Source of the DNA: Arthrobacter sp. MYb23
GTDB lineage: Bacteria > Actinomycetota > Actinomycetes > Actinomycetales > Micrococcaceae
Assembly (NCBI RefSeq): GCF_002979775.1
Contig: NZ_PCPR01000003.1
Coordinates: 248,001 to 312,000 of the forward strand
Direction: 5' to 3'
DNA: 64,000 nt
Position numbers and translations under genes: made by a program. The notes beneath the pieces were generated by a model. The model had not been told where the DNA came from. It worked only from the letters and a program-made list of their open reading frames with translations, and ran no database searches. Positions 1 to 8,148 of this stretch are shown in pieces; the first letter of the stretch is position 1, and each line of letters begins with the position of its first letter.

Positions 1-1630
1 CTGCCTCCCAAGCTGCTTTGACCGCGCCAAGGGTCGTCGTCTTCCCGGTCCCAGCCGGCCCGACGATGGCGTTGAGCCGGCTGGAGCTCAGCAGGACATC
101 CGACGCTGCCGTCAGTTGGTCATCGTGCAGGGATGACCCTCCGCGGTTTCTGTATGAGGTGAGCGTCTGGAAGGCGAGCTCGACCGGCACGGCCGGGCCG
201 CCGTCGTCGTTCTTCGCCGCCATGACTTGGTGCTCAAAGGTAAGTGTCGACTCATCCGTGTAGAGGCGCGATCCAGGGAAATCGAAGACACTGCGCCCGG
301 CGAATCGCAGGTCATCAGCAGCATCCGCGGGGACGCTGTACCTGTACTCGTTGAGCGGCACGGATTGGCGCTCTGCAGAGGAAGCTACCGCTTCAATCAA
401 CGCGTTGCGGTCGGCAGGGGAAGCGCAACGGATCTCAGCGCACACACGCTCACCCTCGGCGATCAGGTTCCAGCGATTCCACGTTGAGCGCTTGGCCGCC
501 ACACGCTGCCGGGTGATAAGCCCGACGGCGGCAATCCAGCCCGGGGCGAAGTCGCCAATGCGGAACGGACGTGAGAGGGAGCGCCGAATGGTGGAAGCGA
601 CGACGGATTCGGGATCAAAACCCCTGGCCGTTGCTCTGTCTCGCCACTGTGCGGACAGTGTTCGTAACGGGGACGGCTCGACATTCTTGGGAGTTCGAGT
701 CGAGAGAGTGGCTTGCTGGCGCAATCTCACGATGGTCGTCGCTGTCGGGCGAGCTCCGTGGTCTGTGGTCCAGTGTTCGACCAGGCGATCGGTTTCGACG
801 TCGATGAGCCTTGAACGATTGGAGAATTCACGGACAAGGGCTTCAGCGATGCCAGTCAGTTGTTGGCTCGGGTTATGAGTGTTTTGCGCTGGGGCTCGGA
901 TGTCAGTGTCCGTGCCGAGGCTCGTGTGCAATGCATCAAAGAGGAGGCCGTTGTAGTGTTCGCTGGCCGCGACAACGGCTTTGTATAGCGAACGAGAGTC
1001 CAAAGTGACCCATGCGCCGTCCGTGACGCGCTGGACGCGGTTCGCGATGACAAGGTGGGTGTGGAGCTGAGGGTCGCCAGCGCGGGATTCCCAGTGGTCG
1101 AATGCTGCGGCGATGGCGCCTCTAGTGCCGACGTGTGCAACTCCGTTCCGACCGGACCTGGTGTTGATGACCTGCTCTTCCATCCAGGCCAGTGTTGCTT
1201 CGATGGCCTCGTGGTGGGTGTCTAGTATTTGCTCTTGGACAGGGCGGGGGCTGAGGGCCCACAGCGTGGAGACGGACTTCGGGACGCTGAACGTGAGGTC
1301 GAACCCGGCGACGGCGTGCTTCGCCGCATTGTGGTTACTGGCCTCTTGGCCGATCGGTAGCTGCCCGTGGGCCCTCCCCAGCGGCTCGTTGCTGTCAGGG
1401 TGGGTCGCGTCTTGGAAGATGGAACGTGCATCGGATTCCGTGACCTTATCTCCGGCTTCTCTGGCGATCCCTTGGAGGCCGTTGCCCAACCAACGACCTT
1501 GGGGCGTTCCCGTCTTCATGTAATAGCTGATGGTGTCTGGGGGAGTAGGGGAGAAGTCGTCCAACATCGTTGACTTGAACAGGTACTTGAGGCCTGACCG
1601 TACTGAGAGCCTGGCGATGGACATCGTCAT
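1..1630 (-). CDS. TrwC/TraA-type conjugative relaxase-helicase (MobF family), C-terminus cut by window edge
   Basis: Nicks the transfer origin and unwinds plasmid DNA during conjugation. The leftward reading frame stays open from an ATG at 1630 to the window edge, about 543 codons without a stop. The N-terminal relaxase domain has candidate catalytic tyrosines (Y16 and the YY pair at 36-37) and the three-histidine metal site: H179 followed by QLHTHLVIAN with H190 and H192, the H-x10-H-x-H spacing of TrwC. Near residue 525 is a Walker A motif, GPAGTGKTTT, which begins the helicase half; the rest of the helicase lies outside the window. The start overlaps the stop of the upstream small gene by 4 bp, so the two are probably co-translated. 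The family call is firm. Whether the host replicon is a plasmid or an integrated element cannot be told here. Confidence 0.92.
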   Translation of the reverse strand, partial: MTMSIARLSVRSGLKYLFKSTMLDDFSPTPPDTISYYMKTGTPQGRWLGNGLQGIAREAGDKVTESDARSIFQDATHPDSNEPLGRAHGQLPIGQEASNHNAAKHAVAGFDLTFSVPKSVSTLWALSPRPVQEQILDTHHEAIEATLAWMEEQVINTRSGRNGVAHVGTRGAIAAAFDHWESRAGDPQLHTHLVIANRVQRVTDGAWVTLDSRSLYKAVVAASEHYNGLLFDALHTSLGTDTDIRAPAQNTHNPSQQLTGIAEALVREFSNRSRLIDVETDRLVEHWTTDHGARPTATTIVRLRQQATLSTRTPKNVEPSPLRTLSAQWRDRATARGFDPESVVASTIRRSLSRPFRIGDFAPGWIAAVGLITRQRVAAKRSTWNRWNLIAEGERVCAEIRCASPADRNALIEAVASSAERQSVPLNEYRYSVPADAADDLRFAGRSVFDFPGSRLYTDESTLTFEHQVMAAKNDDGGPAVPVELAFQTLTSYRNRGGSSLHDDQLTAASDVLLSSSRLNAIVGPAGTGKTTTLGAVKAAWEA

Positions 1631-1965
1631 GGCCGTGCTCCCGTGCGGTTTCTCGCCGGGAGCCAGCCGCGCCGGCGGAGGATGTCGAGCGTCACTGGGT
1701 CGAGGGCGATGCCTTTAGCGCGCGAAATCTGGAGCAAAATGGCTGCTACACGGGCGAGGTCTTGGACGTTCGTTCGCTGAGCGCGCTTCAGCCGCAAAAC
1801 TTCGTTGTGGAGGAGGCCGTTTCTGGTTTCCAGTTCGCCGTAGATGGCATGGAGCCGTTCGAGCTCGGAGGACTGCGACCGCAGCTCGGTCAGGAGTCGG
1901 TCCACAGGATGGGCGCCATCTTCAGGTTCGGTGTGTGCCTGCTGACCAGAGCTGTGCTTGTTCAC
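1627..1965 (-). CDS. Small coiled-coil protein, probable relaxosome accessory
   Basis: A 112-residue, charged protein starting at GTG. Residues about 22-65 (LLTELRSQSSELERLHAIY onward) read as a heptad-like coiled coil, and the C-terminal part (LDPVTLDILRRRGWLPAR) is basic. It overlaps the relaxase start by 4 bp and lies between the relaxase and the inverted-repeat cluster at 2210-2362. That is where small DNA-binding mobilization proteins usually sit. I recognise no specific family, so the mobilization role rests on position and on the coiled-coil/basic composition. Confidence 0.65.
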   Translation of the reverse strand: MNKHSSGQQAHTEPEDGAHPVDRLLTELRSQSSELERLHAIYGELETRNGLLHNEVLRLKRAQRTNVQDLARVAAILLQISRAKGIALDPVTLDILRRRGWLPARNRTGARP

Positions 1966-2209
1966 ACCAGTTCATGCGTTCCGCCCGCACCGCCCGCATG
2001 ATTTCCCGGCTGATGGCCCTTGGATGCCAGAGGTGTGAAGGAAGTGGGGCGGAGCCGCCGGTGGGGGCAGCGGCTCCGAGAGAATCTGAGTGATGGCAAT
2101 GGGTACGGGTGGCTGTCGGTAGCGCGGCCTGCGGACAGGAATGCAGGCAGGAAAACAGCAACAGATGCAATCCGTTTTGGCGGCACAGTTGGCTGAGGTC
2201 AGGTACGGG

Positions 2210-2240
2210 CCAAATGGGCCACAGGCTGCGGCCCATTTGG
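2210..2240. repeat. Perfect 11-bp inverted repeat (candidate oriT element)
   Basis: CCAAATGGGCC at 2210-2220 is matched by GGCCCATTTGG at 2230-2240 with a 9-nt loop. There is no T-run on either side, so it does not look like a simple intrinsic terminator. Confidence 0.7.
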
Positions 2241-2286
2241 GTATCGGACATTACTTCCAAGCTCTCAATGGTCAACTGCTTTCTAC

Positions 2287-2321
2287 GCCCGATCGTCCAG
2301 ACGCGCTCTGGACGATCGGGC
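2287..2321. repeat. Perfect 15-bp inverted repeat (candidate oriT element)
   Basis: GCCCGATCGTCCAGA at 2287-2301 pairs perfectly with TCTGGACGATCGGGC at 2307-2321 around the 5-nt loop CGCGC. It is the strongest hairpin of the left-end cluster. A weaker 7-bp stem (ACAAGGA/TCCTTGT, 2341-2362) follows 20 bp further on. Confidence 0.75.
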
Positions 2322-2383
2322 AACAAAGAGAGCCGTTCGTACAAGGAACCGTGGCTCCTTGTCCCGGGATCCAGTCTGGACGG

Positions 2384-2617
2384 TTAGCCCATCAGATGGT
2401 GGCGCAAGGATTCGAGGGTCAGCATCAGAGGACGTTCGCGGCGAATGATCTCCTGAGTAGGGTGCGCAACAAGTTGTTGCGCAATCGCATAAATACCCAC
2501 GGCTTCGAAAGGGCGGAAGCGTGCCCAGCCGGTTGAAACCTCAAGCGAACTAGGCCAAACGCCGATAATGCACCATATGTCGTCCTGCGAGGTTTTTACG
2601 TACTGACAAAGGTGCAA
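2384..2617 (-). CDS. Hypothetical 77-residue protein
   Basis: Open leftward frame; the stretch FRPFEAVGIYAIAQQLVAHP reads like protein, but no family is recognised and no clear ribosome-binding site is visible. It lies between the candidate oriT and the ThDP enzyme gene. A near-perfect palindrome (TGCGCAACAA-G-TTGTTGCGCA, 2463-2483) falls inside it. It may be a small plasmid gene, a decayed fragment or chance. Confidence 0.25.
   Translation of the reverse strand: MHLCQYVKTSQDDIWCIIGVWPSSLEVSTGWARFRPFEAVGIYAIAQQLVAHPTQEIIRRERPLMLTLESLRHHLMG
2463..2483. repeat. 21-bp near-perfect palindrome
   Basis: TGCGCAACAA and TTGTTGCGCA flank a single G. Such a tight dyad is more typical of a protein-binding site than of a hairpin terminator. 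The binding protein is unknown. Confidence 0.55.
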
Positions 2618-2637
2618 AGACCTGGCTGGTTTCCTCG

Positions 2638-4314
2638 CTAGGACGTGGCCGAGAGAGCGGCACTCATGTACTCAATGATTACTTTTTGAGAAATTGCCGC
2701 GTCAAGCACGAATACACCGTCTTCATCCCGGGCTAGCCAGTCAACGAGAACCTTCAGGTCTGCAAGTGAGTGCGCTTTGGTTCCGTGTGCACCCATCGCC
2801 CGGCCGAGTGCTGAGAAATCTACTTCATCGATCAGCATCGCAGTGGCGTCGAGCCCTTTGGACGCGTACTGGTGTAATTCGGCACCGTATGCCGAGTCGT
2901 TCAAAACGATGATCACTCCTCGTTTTGTTACCCGGAGGAAAGTCTCCATGTCAGCCAGGCCCATGAGTCCGCCGCCATCCCCTGTGACAAAGACTGTCAG
3001 TCGGTCCGGTTTCGCGACCGAAACACCGGAGGCCGAGCCAAATCCCAGGCCAATCGACTGGAATGCGGTGCCCACCAGGATCATTGCGTGGGGGTCTTGG
3101 GCTGACAGGTACATCGGGGCCCACCCCATGAAGTGGCCACCGTCCATGACGATGGAGCGGTCGGCAGGAAGGATATTTTCAAGTGCGGCCACCACGGCCC
3201 GCGGATTCAGGCGTCCGTCAGGACCGAACTCCAGTGGATCCTCGACAGGTGCTGCATCCCGGAATCCATTGGTGGTAACTAACTGCGCTGAGGAGCGCCA
3301 TGTCTCTTCTGCGCGGGGTTGGGGTATGCGTTGGGTTAGTTCCTCCAGCCCCTGGCGTAGCTCGGTTCGTAGGTATTCGGATACCTGTGGGTGTGTTGTC
3401 TCGGGTTCGTTGTCGAGCCTGATTACTTGTGTATTGGCACCGAACAGAGTCCCGTAGCGTGTTTGGAATGAGTTGAGCGAAGCACCGGCGACCAGCACGA
3501 CATCGGCTTCCTGGGCCACTGCCAGGCGGTGGGTTCGTGTGAAGCCGCCAGCAATGCCCAGATTCCAAGGGGAGTCAATGACGTTAGTGGCCATCACAGA
3601 AGTCATGAACAGAGCCCCGAGCCGGTCTCCCAGATCGGTGAGCGCTTGCGCGGCGTCGTCCAGCAGGACCCCCCGGCCTGCCAGGATGAGAGGTCTTTTC
3701 GCTGTAGACAAAGTCGCCGCCGCGCGGTCGAGCTCATCGGGGGAGGGACTCCAGCGAGGCTTTATTGGCAATTCGATGGGTGCAGCGGCGTTGACGGCCA
3801 GCCCGCTATTTGCCAGGTCGTAGGGAATCGCGAGGACAACGGGCTGGAAGTTGCGCAGTGCCAGATCAAACGCATGGTGCGTCATTGCTGCTGCGTTGGT
3901 GTCGGAGACCGTCAGGGTTGTGACACCAGCGGCCGCAGAGGCAGCGGTTTGGTCAATATCAAAGACTCGTCGCCCGGTGGTGGGCGCGTCCCCGACAATC
4001 AGAACGAGTGGAATCCTTGCGAGCCGGGCTTCAGTGAGGGCTGTATATGCATTGGCGAATCCAGCCCCATAGGTCGTTGTTGCTGCAGCGGCAATACCGG
4101 TGGCCCTGTAGTAGGCGTCTGCCATGGCGACAGTGGCGGTCTCGTGGCGTGCGCTCGTGAAACCTATGCCTGCTTCGGTGAGGTGGCTGACCAGATGGGC
4201 GTTTCCGTTGCCCATTAGCCCGAAGACGTGACCGGCCCGTGAAGCGACGATTGCTGCCACTGTGGAAGAGACGGTTGTCTGCGGGATGAGTGTCGGGGAT
4301 TCGAGGTATGTCAT
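2638..4314 (-). CDS. ThDP-dependent decarboxylase/synthase (acetolactate synthase/benzoylformate decarboxylase superfamily), cassette A
   Basis: A 558-residue enzyme with the three-domain layout of ThDP-dependent 2-oxo-acid enzymes. The N-terminal Pyr domain carries the activating glutamate in SARHETATVAMADAYYRATG (E58). A central domain is followed by a C-terminal PP domain with the Mg/diphosphate motif GDGG, and then N in VLNDSAYGAE about 28 residues later. I chose the ATG at 4314 (MTYLESP) because longer versions run into the upstream aminotransferase gene. It lies 37 bp downstream of the Pat-like aminotransferase, an arrangement mirrored by the pair at 39.1 and 41.3 kb. The likely substrate is the 2-oxo acid made by that aminotransferase. 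Sequence alone does not decide between decarboxylase and carboligase. Confidence 0.85.
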   Translation of the reverse strand: MTYLESPTLIPQTTVSSTVAAIVASRAGHVFGLMGNGNAHLVSHLTEAGIGFTSARHETATVAMADAYYRATGIAAAATTTYGAGFANAYTALTEARLARIPLVLIVGDAPTTGRRVFDIDQTAASAAAGVTTLTVSDTNAAAMTHHAFDLALRNFQPVVLAIPYDLANSGLAVNAAAPIELPIKPRWSPSPDELDRAAATLSTAKRPLILAGRGVLLDDAAQALTDLGDRLGALFMTSVMATNVIDSPWNLGIAGGFTRTHRLAVAQEADVVLVAGASLNSFQTRYGTLFGANTQVIRLDNEPETTHPQVSEYLRTELRQGLEELTQRIPQPRAEETWRSSAQLVTTNGFRDAAPVEDPLEFGPDGRLNPRAVVAALENILPADRSIVMDGGHFMGWAPMYLSAQDPHAMILVGTAFQSIGLGFGSASGVSVAKPDRLTVFVTGDGGGLMGLADMETFLRVTKRGVIIVLNDSAYGAELHQYASKGLDATAMLIDEVDFSALGRAMGAHGTKAHSLADLKVLVDWLARDEDGVFVLDAAISQKVIIEYMSAALSATS

Positions 4315-4351
4315 GGTGGTCCCTAAGTCTTTGAAAGGAAGATTGGTTTGG

Positions 4352-5458
4352 TCATCGTTTGTCGAAGGTGGCCCGGTCTCCCAGCACTTCGAGGACACGG
4401 TCATTAGTTGTAGCGTCGGCGAGGGTAACGCGCACCCCATCTTCGACGTAGCCGCGAACAAGGATGTCGGCACGGTCGAAAGCGTCCAACAGTTGCTTCT
4501 TCAGTTCTTCATCCGCGCGGAGCCAGATGAAGTTGGCCTGGCTGTCGGGTAGGTGCCAACCCACTGACCGGAGGTGCTGGATTACTCGGGAGCGTTCTTC
4601 AATGACGGCGGCGGCTCGTTCTTGTATTTCCCGGGTCGCATTGAGGGAGGCAATCGCGGCGGTTTGGGCAAGGGTGCTAACGCCAAAAGGCAAAGCGACA
4701 CGACGAAGACCTTGGGCCAGGGTTTTGTGCGCGGCAGCATAACCCACACGCAATCCGGCCAAACCGTAGGCCTTGGAGAAAGTCCTGAGAACGCACACGT
4801 TTGCGTGAGTGCGGAATATCCCCAGGCTGTCGATTCCGTGAGGTCCGACGTATTCCACGTATGCCTCATCAATCACGACGAGCACGTGCGAGGGCACTGC
4901 CGCGACGAAGCGTTCGAGCTGGCTTTGGCCCACAGTTGTGCCGGTCGGATTATTGGGCGTGCAGATGATGACGACCCGTGTTCGGTCATTGATGGCTGCC
5001 AGCATCCCGTCGAGGTCATGGTTCTCGTCCTGGTCCAAGGGCACTGGAACAGGAGTGGCCCCGGTCAGAGTCACCAGGATGGGGTATGCCTCGAAAGAAC
5101 GCCATGCAAAGACGACTTCATCTCCGGGACCACACGTGGCGGCCATGATTTGTTGGAGCACACCGACACTGCCTGGTCCAACAGCAACTTCTTCCGGGGA
5201 GACTTTGAGGAACAGCGCCAAACGCTCCCGCAGTGCGGATGCTGCCATGTCGGGGTACCGGTTGATCCGGCTGATGCTCTCACGCACCACCCTCTCCACT
5301 GAAGGCAGCGGGACTTCGTGACTCTCATTCGAGGCCAGAGCGGCGACCTTGGCATCGGTGGCCCGCCGACCGGCCACATAGTCGGGCAGCCCTTCAACAG
5401 TCGCACGCAGCGATGGTCCAGCGGTCTGTCCTGAGATGCGTGGGGCTGTGGATGACAC
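4352..5458 (-). CDS. PLP-dependent aromatic (Pat/HisC2-like) aminotransferase, cassette A
   Basis: Class I/II aminotransferase of the histidinol-phosphate/aromatic aminotransferase branch, 368 residues from a GTG at 5458 preceded by AAAGGA. Visible motifs: FAWRSFEAYP (about 117-126), PNNPTG (168-173), IDEAYVEYV (196-204), the PLP lysine in RTFSKAYGLAGLRVGY (K229), and an SQANFIWL strand near the C-terminus. These match what I know of actinobacterial Pat/HisC2 enzymes, which transfer amino groups from phenylalanine, tyrosine or tryptophan. No other his genes are nearby, so catabolism of an aromatic amino acid is likelier than histidine synthesis. The gene is co-oriented with the ThDP enzyme and divergent from an Lrp regulator. 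Confidence 0.87.
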   Translation of the reverse strand: MSSTAPRISGQTAGPSLRATVEGLPDYVAGRRATDAKVAALASNESHEVPLPSVERVVRESISRINRYPDMAASALRERLALFLKVSPEEVAVGPGSVGVLQQIMAATCGPGDEVVFAWRSFEAYPILVTLTGATPVPVPLDQDENHDLDGMLAAINDRTRVVIICTPNNPTGTTVGQSQLERFVAAVPSHVLVVIDEAYVEYVGPHGIDSLGIFRTHANVCVLRTFSKAYGLAGLRVGYAAAHKTLAQGLRRVALPFGVSTLAQTAAIASLNATREIQERAAAVIEERSRVIQHLRSVGWHLPDSQANFIWLRADEELKKQLLDAFDRADILVRGYVEDGVRVTLADATTNDRVLEVLGDRATFDKR

Positions 5459-5583
5459 TGATTTTCCTTTTGTTTGAAAGGGGGTCCTCGGACCCCGGAG
5501 GTCCGGTCGGGGCCAACTGATTGAGGCTGCCAGCACCCATAGTGGCCACGCGCTTTTATTAATGGCAATAGAATCCAAAAAGA

Positions 5584-5613
5584 TTGAGACAAATGCTCTG
5601 ATAACCATAAAAT
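5584..5613 (+). promoter_or_regulatory. Probable promoter of the Lrp-type regulator
   Basis: TTGAGA at 5584-5589 and TAAAAT at 5608-5613 are 18 bp apart in the AT-rich gap between the aminotransferase and the regulator. A start about 7 nt downstream would leave a leader of only a few bases before the ATG at 5624, which fits the missing ribosome-binding site. Confidence 0.45.
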
Positions 5614-5623
5614 CCATGTCAAA

Positions 5624-6109
5624 ATGCTCAATATGCATGCACTCGACCCTTTGGACGCGCAGATCATCCTGGCGTTGGATCAGGACCCGTCAGCGACCAT
5701 ACTGTCCCTGTCACAGCGTCTTGGGGTAGCCAGAAACACCATTCACAGCAGGATCCGGCGGTTGGAAGCCGAAGCCCTGGGGGCTTTCAGTCGCCGCCTT
5801 AACGCCCGCGCATTAGGCTTGGATCTCATGGCATTTGTTGAGCTTTCCATTCGCCAAGGCGCAGGTGGGGAAGCGTTGTCTGCCCTTGCTGACATTCCGG
5901 AGATCATCGAAATACACTCCACCACAGGCAATGCAGACGTTCTTCTAAAGGTTGTAGCTAAGGACACCGCTGATCTTCACCGGATCACAAACCTCATATT
6001 GGAGACTGCCGGCGTGCTGAGGACCAACACATCCATAGCCTTGCTGGAAGTCATGCCGCTGCGCCTTGAGTCGCTGCTGCGACGGGTGGCAGATGGGGCG
6101 CTGCCGTAG
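5624..6109 (+). CDS. Lrp/AsnC-family transcriptional regulator
   Basis: 161 residues with the standard layout: N-terminal helix-turn-helix (LDPLDAQIILALDQDPSATI, then LSQRLGVARNTIHSRIRRLE) and a C-terminal ligand-binding RAM domain (IHSTTGNADVLLKVVAKDT). These proteins sense amino acids and often control the gene beside them. Here the target is presumably the divergent aminotransferase/ThDP pair, with about 165 bp of AT-rich shared upstream DNA. An in-frame ATG at 5633 (MHALDPL) is an alternative start; no ribosome-binding site distinguishes them. Confidence 0.9.
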   Translation: MLNMHALDPLDAQIILALDQDPSATILSLSQRLGVARNTIHSRIRRLEAEALGAFSRRLNARALGLDLMAFVELSIRQGAGGEALSALADIPEIIEIHSTTGNADVLLKVVAKDTADLHRITNLILETAGVLRTNTSIALLEVMPLRLESLLRRVADGALP

Positions 6110-6198
6110 CTTCAGCGGGTCTGCGAGAAGAACCTGCGCACGCTACCGGCTTGGAGCGGCGTGACACGTTCTCTGTGCTTCGCCGCTCCGCCGGGAAC

Positions 6199-8148
6199 TT
6201 AGCTGCGGACGTGGTCAGGGATCCGCGGAGCCGTTGCGAAGGGCTTTATGCCCATGTCCTGGTAAATCCGCTCGGGAGCAAACAGCGCCCCTGAGACCGC
6301 GACCAAGGCAACCTGGCGCACGGCCGAGATGTCCTGGAGTGGATCTCCGTCGACCAGGATGACATCCGCGTCGTAGCCTTCCTTGATGCGGCCTCGGGTT
6401 AGACCGTGCCCGAGATGGTCGGCGCAGTCCGCGGTGGCCCGGCGGAGGACTTCCTGTGGCGACATTCCTGCTTGCACGTATAGTTCGAGTTCCCGGTGCA
6501 GGGGAAAACCTGTTCCGTCGTCCGTTCCGGGCCACAGCTTTATGCCTTCGCGATGCATCAAGCCCATGATTTCCAAGAGCCTCAAGAACGCTTTCCGATA
6601 TGTCTCCAGCTCTTCAGGGCCGGAGGCGGGTACATAGGTGCGGCGCCGATCACGCTGGTATGCGAGGGGCATATGGTCAAGGAACGGGGCATCTGCTTCG
6701 ATGGTCTCCCGGGAGCGGCTCATCATGAGACGTTCGATGATGAAGGCGGTGGTGTCAACGCCGATGCTTCGGGACTTGAACAGCTCGAGGGTACGACATA
6801 TTCGCGGATCATCGAGCTCCAGCTCCGATGCTCGTTTCAGAGCAGTGAGACGAAGTGGGGTTCTGCTGTCTTCGCCCGGTTCGAGCAGCCAGCCAAGGGC
6901 CAGCTGGTTCAAGTGGGTTATTTCGTCGTAGCCATCAAGTACTGACTGCTCCGCGGTTGAGAATGCCGGTACATGGCCGAGAACCCGCATCCCCAGGGAA
7001 TGCGCGGCTTGTGCTGTCTCCGCGACCCACTCGGGATGCATCGAGTTATAGAGCTTGATCATGATGTACCCATGATCCGCGTACCAGTGAACAGCTTCGA
7101 TGGCTTCGTCTTGGCTGGAAACGATGCGTCCGATCTTCGCTGAATAGGGGCTCCTGCCCTCGATCAGTCCGGCTGGTGTAATGGCAGGTCCGAGCAGCTC
7201 TCCTGATTTTATGGCGGCGGTCAGGTCAGCGAGCCGCTGGGGGTGGTTTCCCATGTCACGGACGTTCGTGACACCGGCAGCGATGTTGAGTAGGGCGTCG
7301 GGCCCGAAAACATGTGAGTGCATATCGTGCAGACCCGGCATCAAGGTCTTTCCTTGGCAATCAATTTCCACGGCCTCTGGGGAGTCGGTGCTGGCGCCGA
7401 TCGAGGAAATCTTGCCGTGGCTGATCAGGATGTGCGTGCTCGGAAGCAGTGTCCCTGCTTCGACGTCGAGTATCCGCACGTTTGCCAGGCGCACCACCGG
7501 GGCGTCAGTTAGCCGGGCCCGGTCGCTGATTTTGGTTAGTCTTTCCAGTGCCAGCCGCTCTCGGATTTCGCTAAGCCGCTGTGCTGCGTCTTCGAGCCGT
7601 GGCGAGACCAGCAGCATGTGCTCGTCCATCAGCCCGTCAAGGGACCCATCATCATGCTGGAGTATGTATTTGGGGTTCAAGGTGACCCCGCTGAGCTCGA
7701 TGATGCGGACGCCGTCTTCCTTCAGGGTGTCCACGATCGTCGTGGTTGCCTGTCCAGAAGGCAAAAGCGGCAGGTGGCCGCCGTTGTGGACGGTTGCCTG
7801 GGCAAGCAAAATCCAGGACCACCCAGTTCCATCCGAGGGAACATAGGCAGTGTGCCCGTCCCACGGGATGTCCCCATTGTCAGCCTGACTGGTCCATATT
7901 GCCCGTCCAGCGGTGGTCTGGAGGGATTCGTTGACGCTTCCTCCCATCAGGGAGGTGCCATGGATAGTCCAGCGCCGAGGTATCCACGCAGCGTCGACGC
8001 TGACCTGCTCCTCCAGTCGGGCCCCGCGTCCGTTGTCGTCGACGTGCCAGCGCACTGTGAAGTCCTTGTCACTTCCACGGTCTTCGGCCGTGACTGTCAT
8101 CCACCCGATCTTTTCAGTGGCGGCGAAGAGGGAAAACTCCTGGGTCAT
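6199..8148 (-). CDS. Metal-dependent amidohydrolase with N-terminal beta-rich extension
   Basis: 649 residues. The C-terminal two-thirds is an amidohydrolase-superfamily barrel with the first metal motif HDMHSH (H277, H279), a candidate bridging lysine in IMIKLYNSMH, histidines in GHVPAF and ITHLNQ, and the late aspartate in GTDDG. Imidazolonepropionase/prolidase-like members cleave C-N bonds in cyclic amides or dipeptides. The first 210 or so residues form a separate domain, rich in strand-like Trp/Thr segments, that I do not recognise. No signal peptide is seen, so it is cytoplasmic. Its ATG overlaps the stop of the class V enzyme by 4 bp. It is last in the operon with two S10 peptidases, suggesting a joint role in breaking down a peptide-like substrate. 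Confidence 0.82.
   Translation of the reverse strand: MTQEFSLFAATEKIGWMTVTAEDRGSDKDFTVRWHVDDNGRGARLEEQVSVDAAWIPRRWTIHGTSLMGGSVNESLQTTAGRAIWTSQADNGDIPWDGHTAYVPSDGTGWSWILLAQATVHNGGHLPLLPSGQATTTIVDTLKEDGVRIIELSGVTLNPKYILQHDDGSLDGLMDEHMLLVSPRLEDAAQRLSEIRERLALERLTKISDRARLTDAPVVRLANVRILDVEAGTLLPSTHILISHGKISSIGASTDSPEAVEIDCQGKTLMPGLHDMHSHVFGPDALLNIAAGVTNVRDMGNHPQRLADLTAAIKSGELLGPAITPAGLIEGRSPYSAKIGRIVSSQDEAIEAVHWYADHGYIMIKLYNSMHPEWVAETAQAAHSLGMRVLGHVPAFSTAEQSVLDGYDEITHLNQLALGWLLEPGEDSRTPLRLTALKRASELELDDPRICRTLELFKSRSIGVDTTAFIIERLMMSRSRETIEADAPFLDHMPLAYQRDRRRTYVPASGPEELETYRKAFLRLLEIMGLMHREGIKLWPGTDDGTGFPLHRELELYVQAGMSPQEVLRRATADCADHLGHGLTRGRIKEGYDADVILVDGDPLQDISAVRQVALVAVSGALFAPERIYQDMGIKPFATAPRIPDHVRS

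Larger units (their letters stand above)
1966..2383. other. Non-coding region with three inverted repeats, candidate oriT
   Basis: No convincing gene was found here on either strand. Between 2210 and 2362 lie three separate inverted repeats of different sequence within about 150 bp (2210-2240, 2287-2321 and 2341-2362). They sit immediately upstream of the accessory gene and relaxase. MobF relaxases act at an oriT that is normally next to their own gene and contains inverted repeats beside the nick site, so this is the best oriT candidate in the window. I cannot identify a nick-site consensus by eye. The repeats could instead be terminators or regulatory sites. Confidence 0.4.

Noticed and set aside
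1922-2344. Leftward 140-codon frame over the inverted repeats
   Set aside because: Composition is not protein-like, no family similarity or ribosome site is seen, and it covers strong inverted repeats; better read as non-coding.
4315-4473. Longer N-terminus for the cassette A ThDP enzyme
   Set aside because: It would overlap the aminotransferase gene by over 100 bp, and the extra residues do not belong to the family fold.
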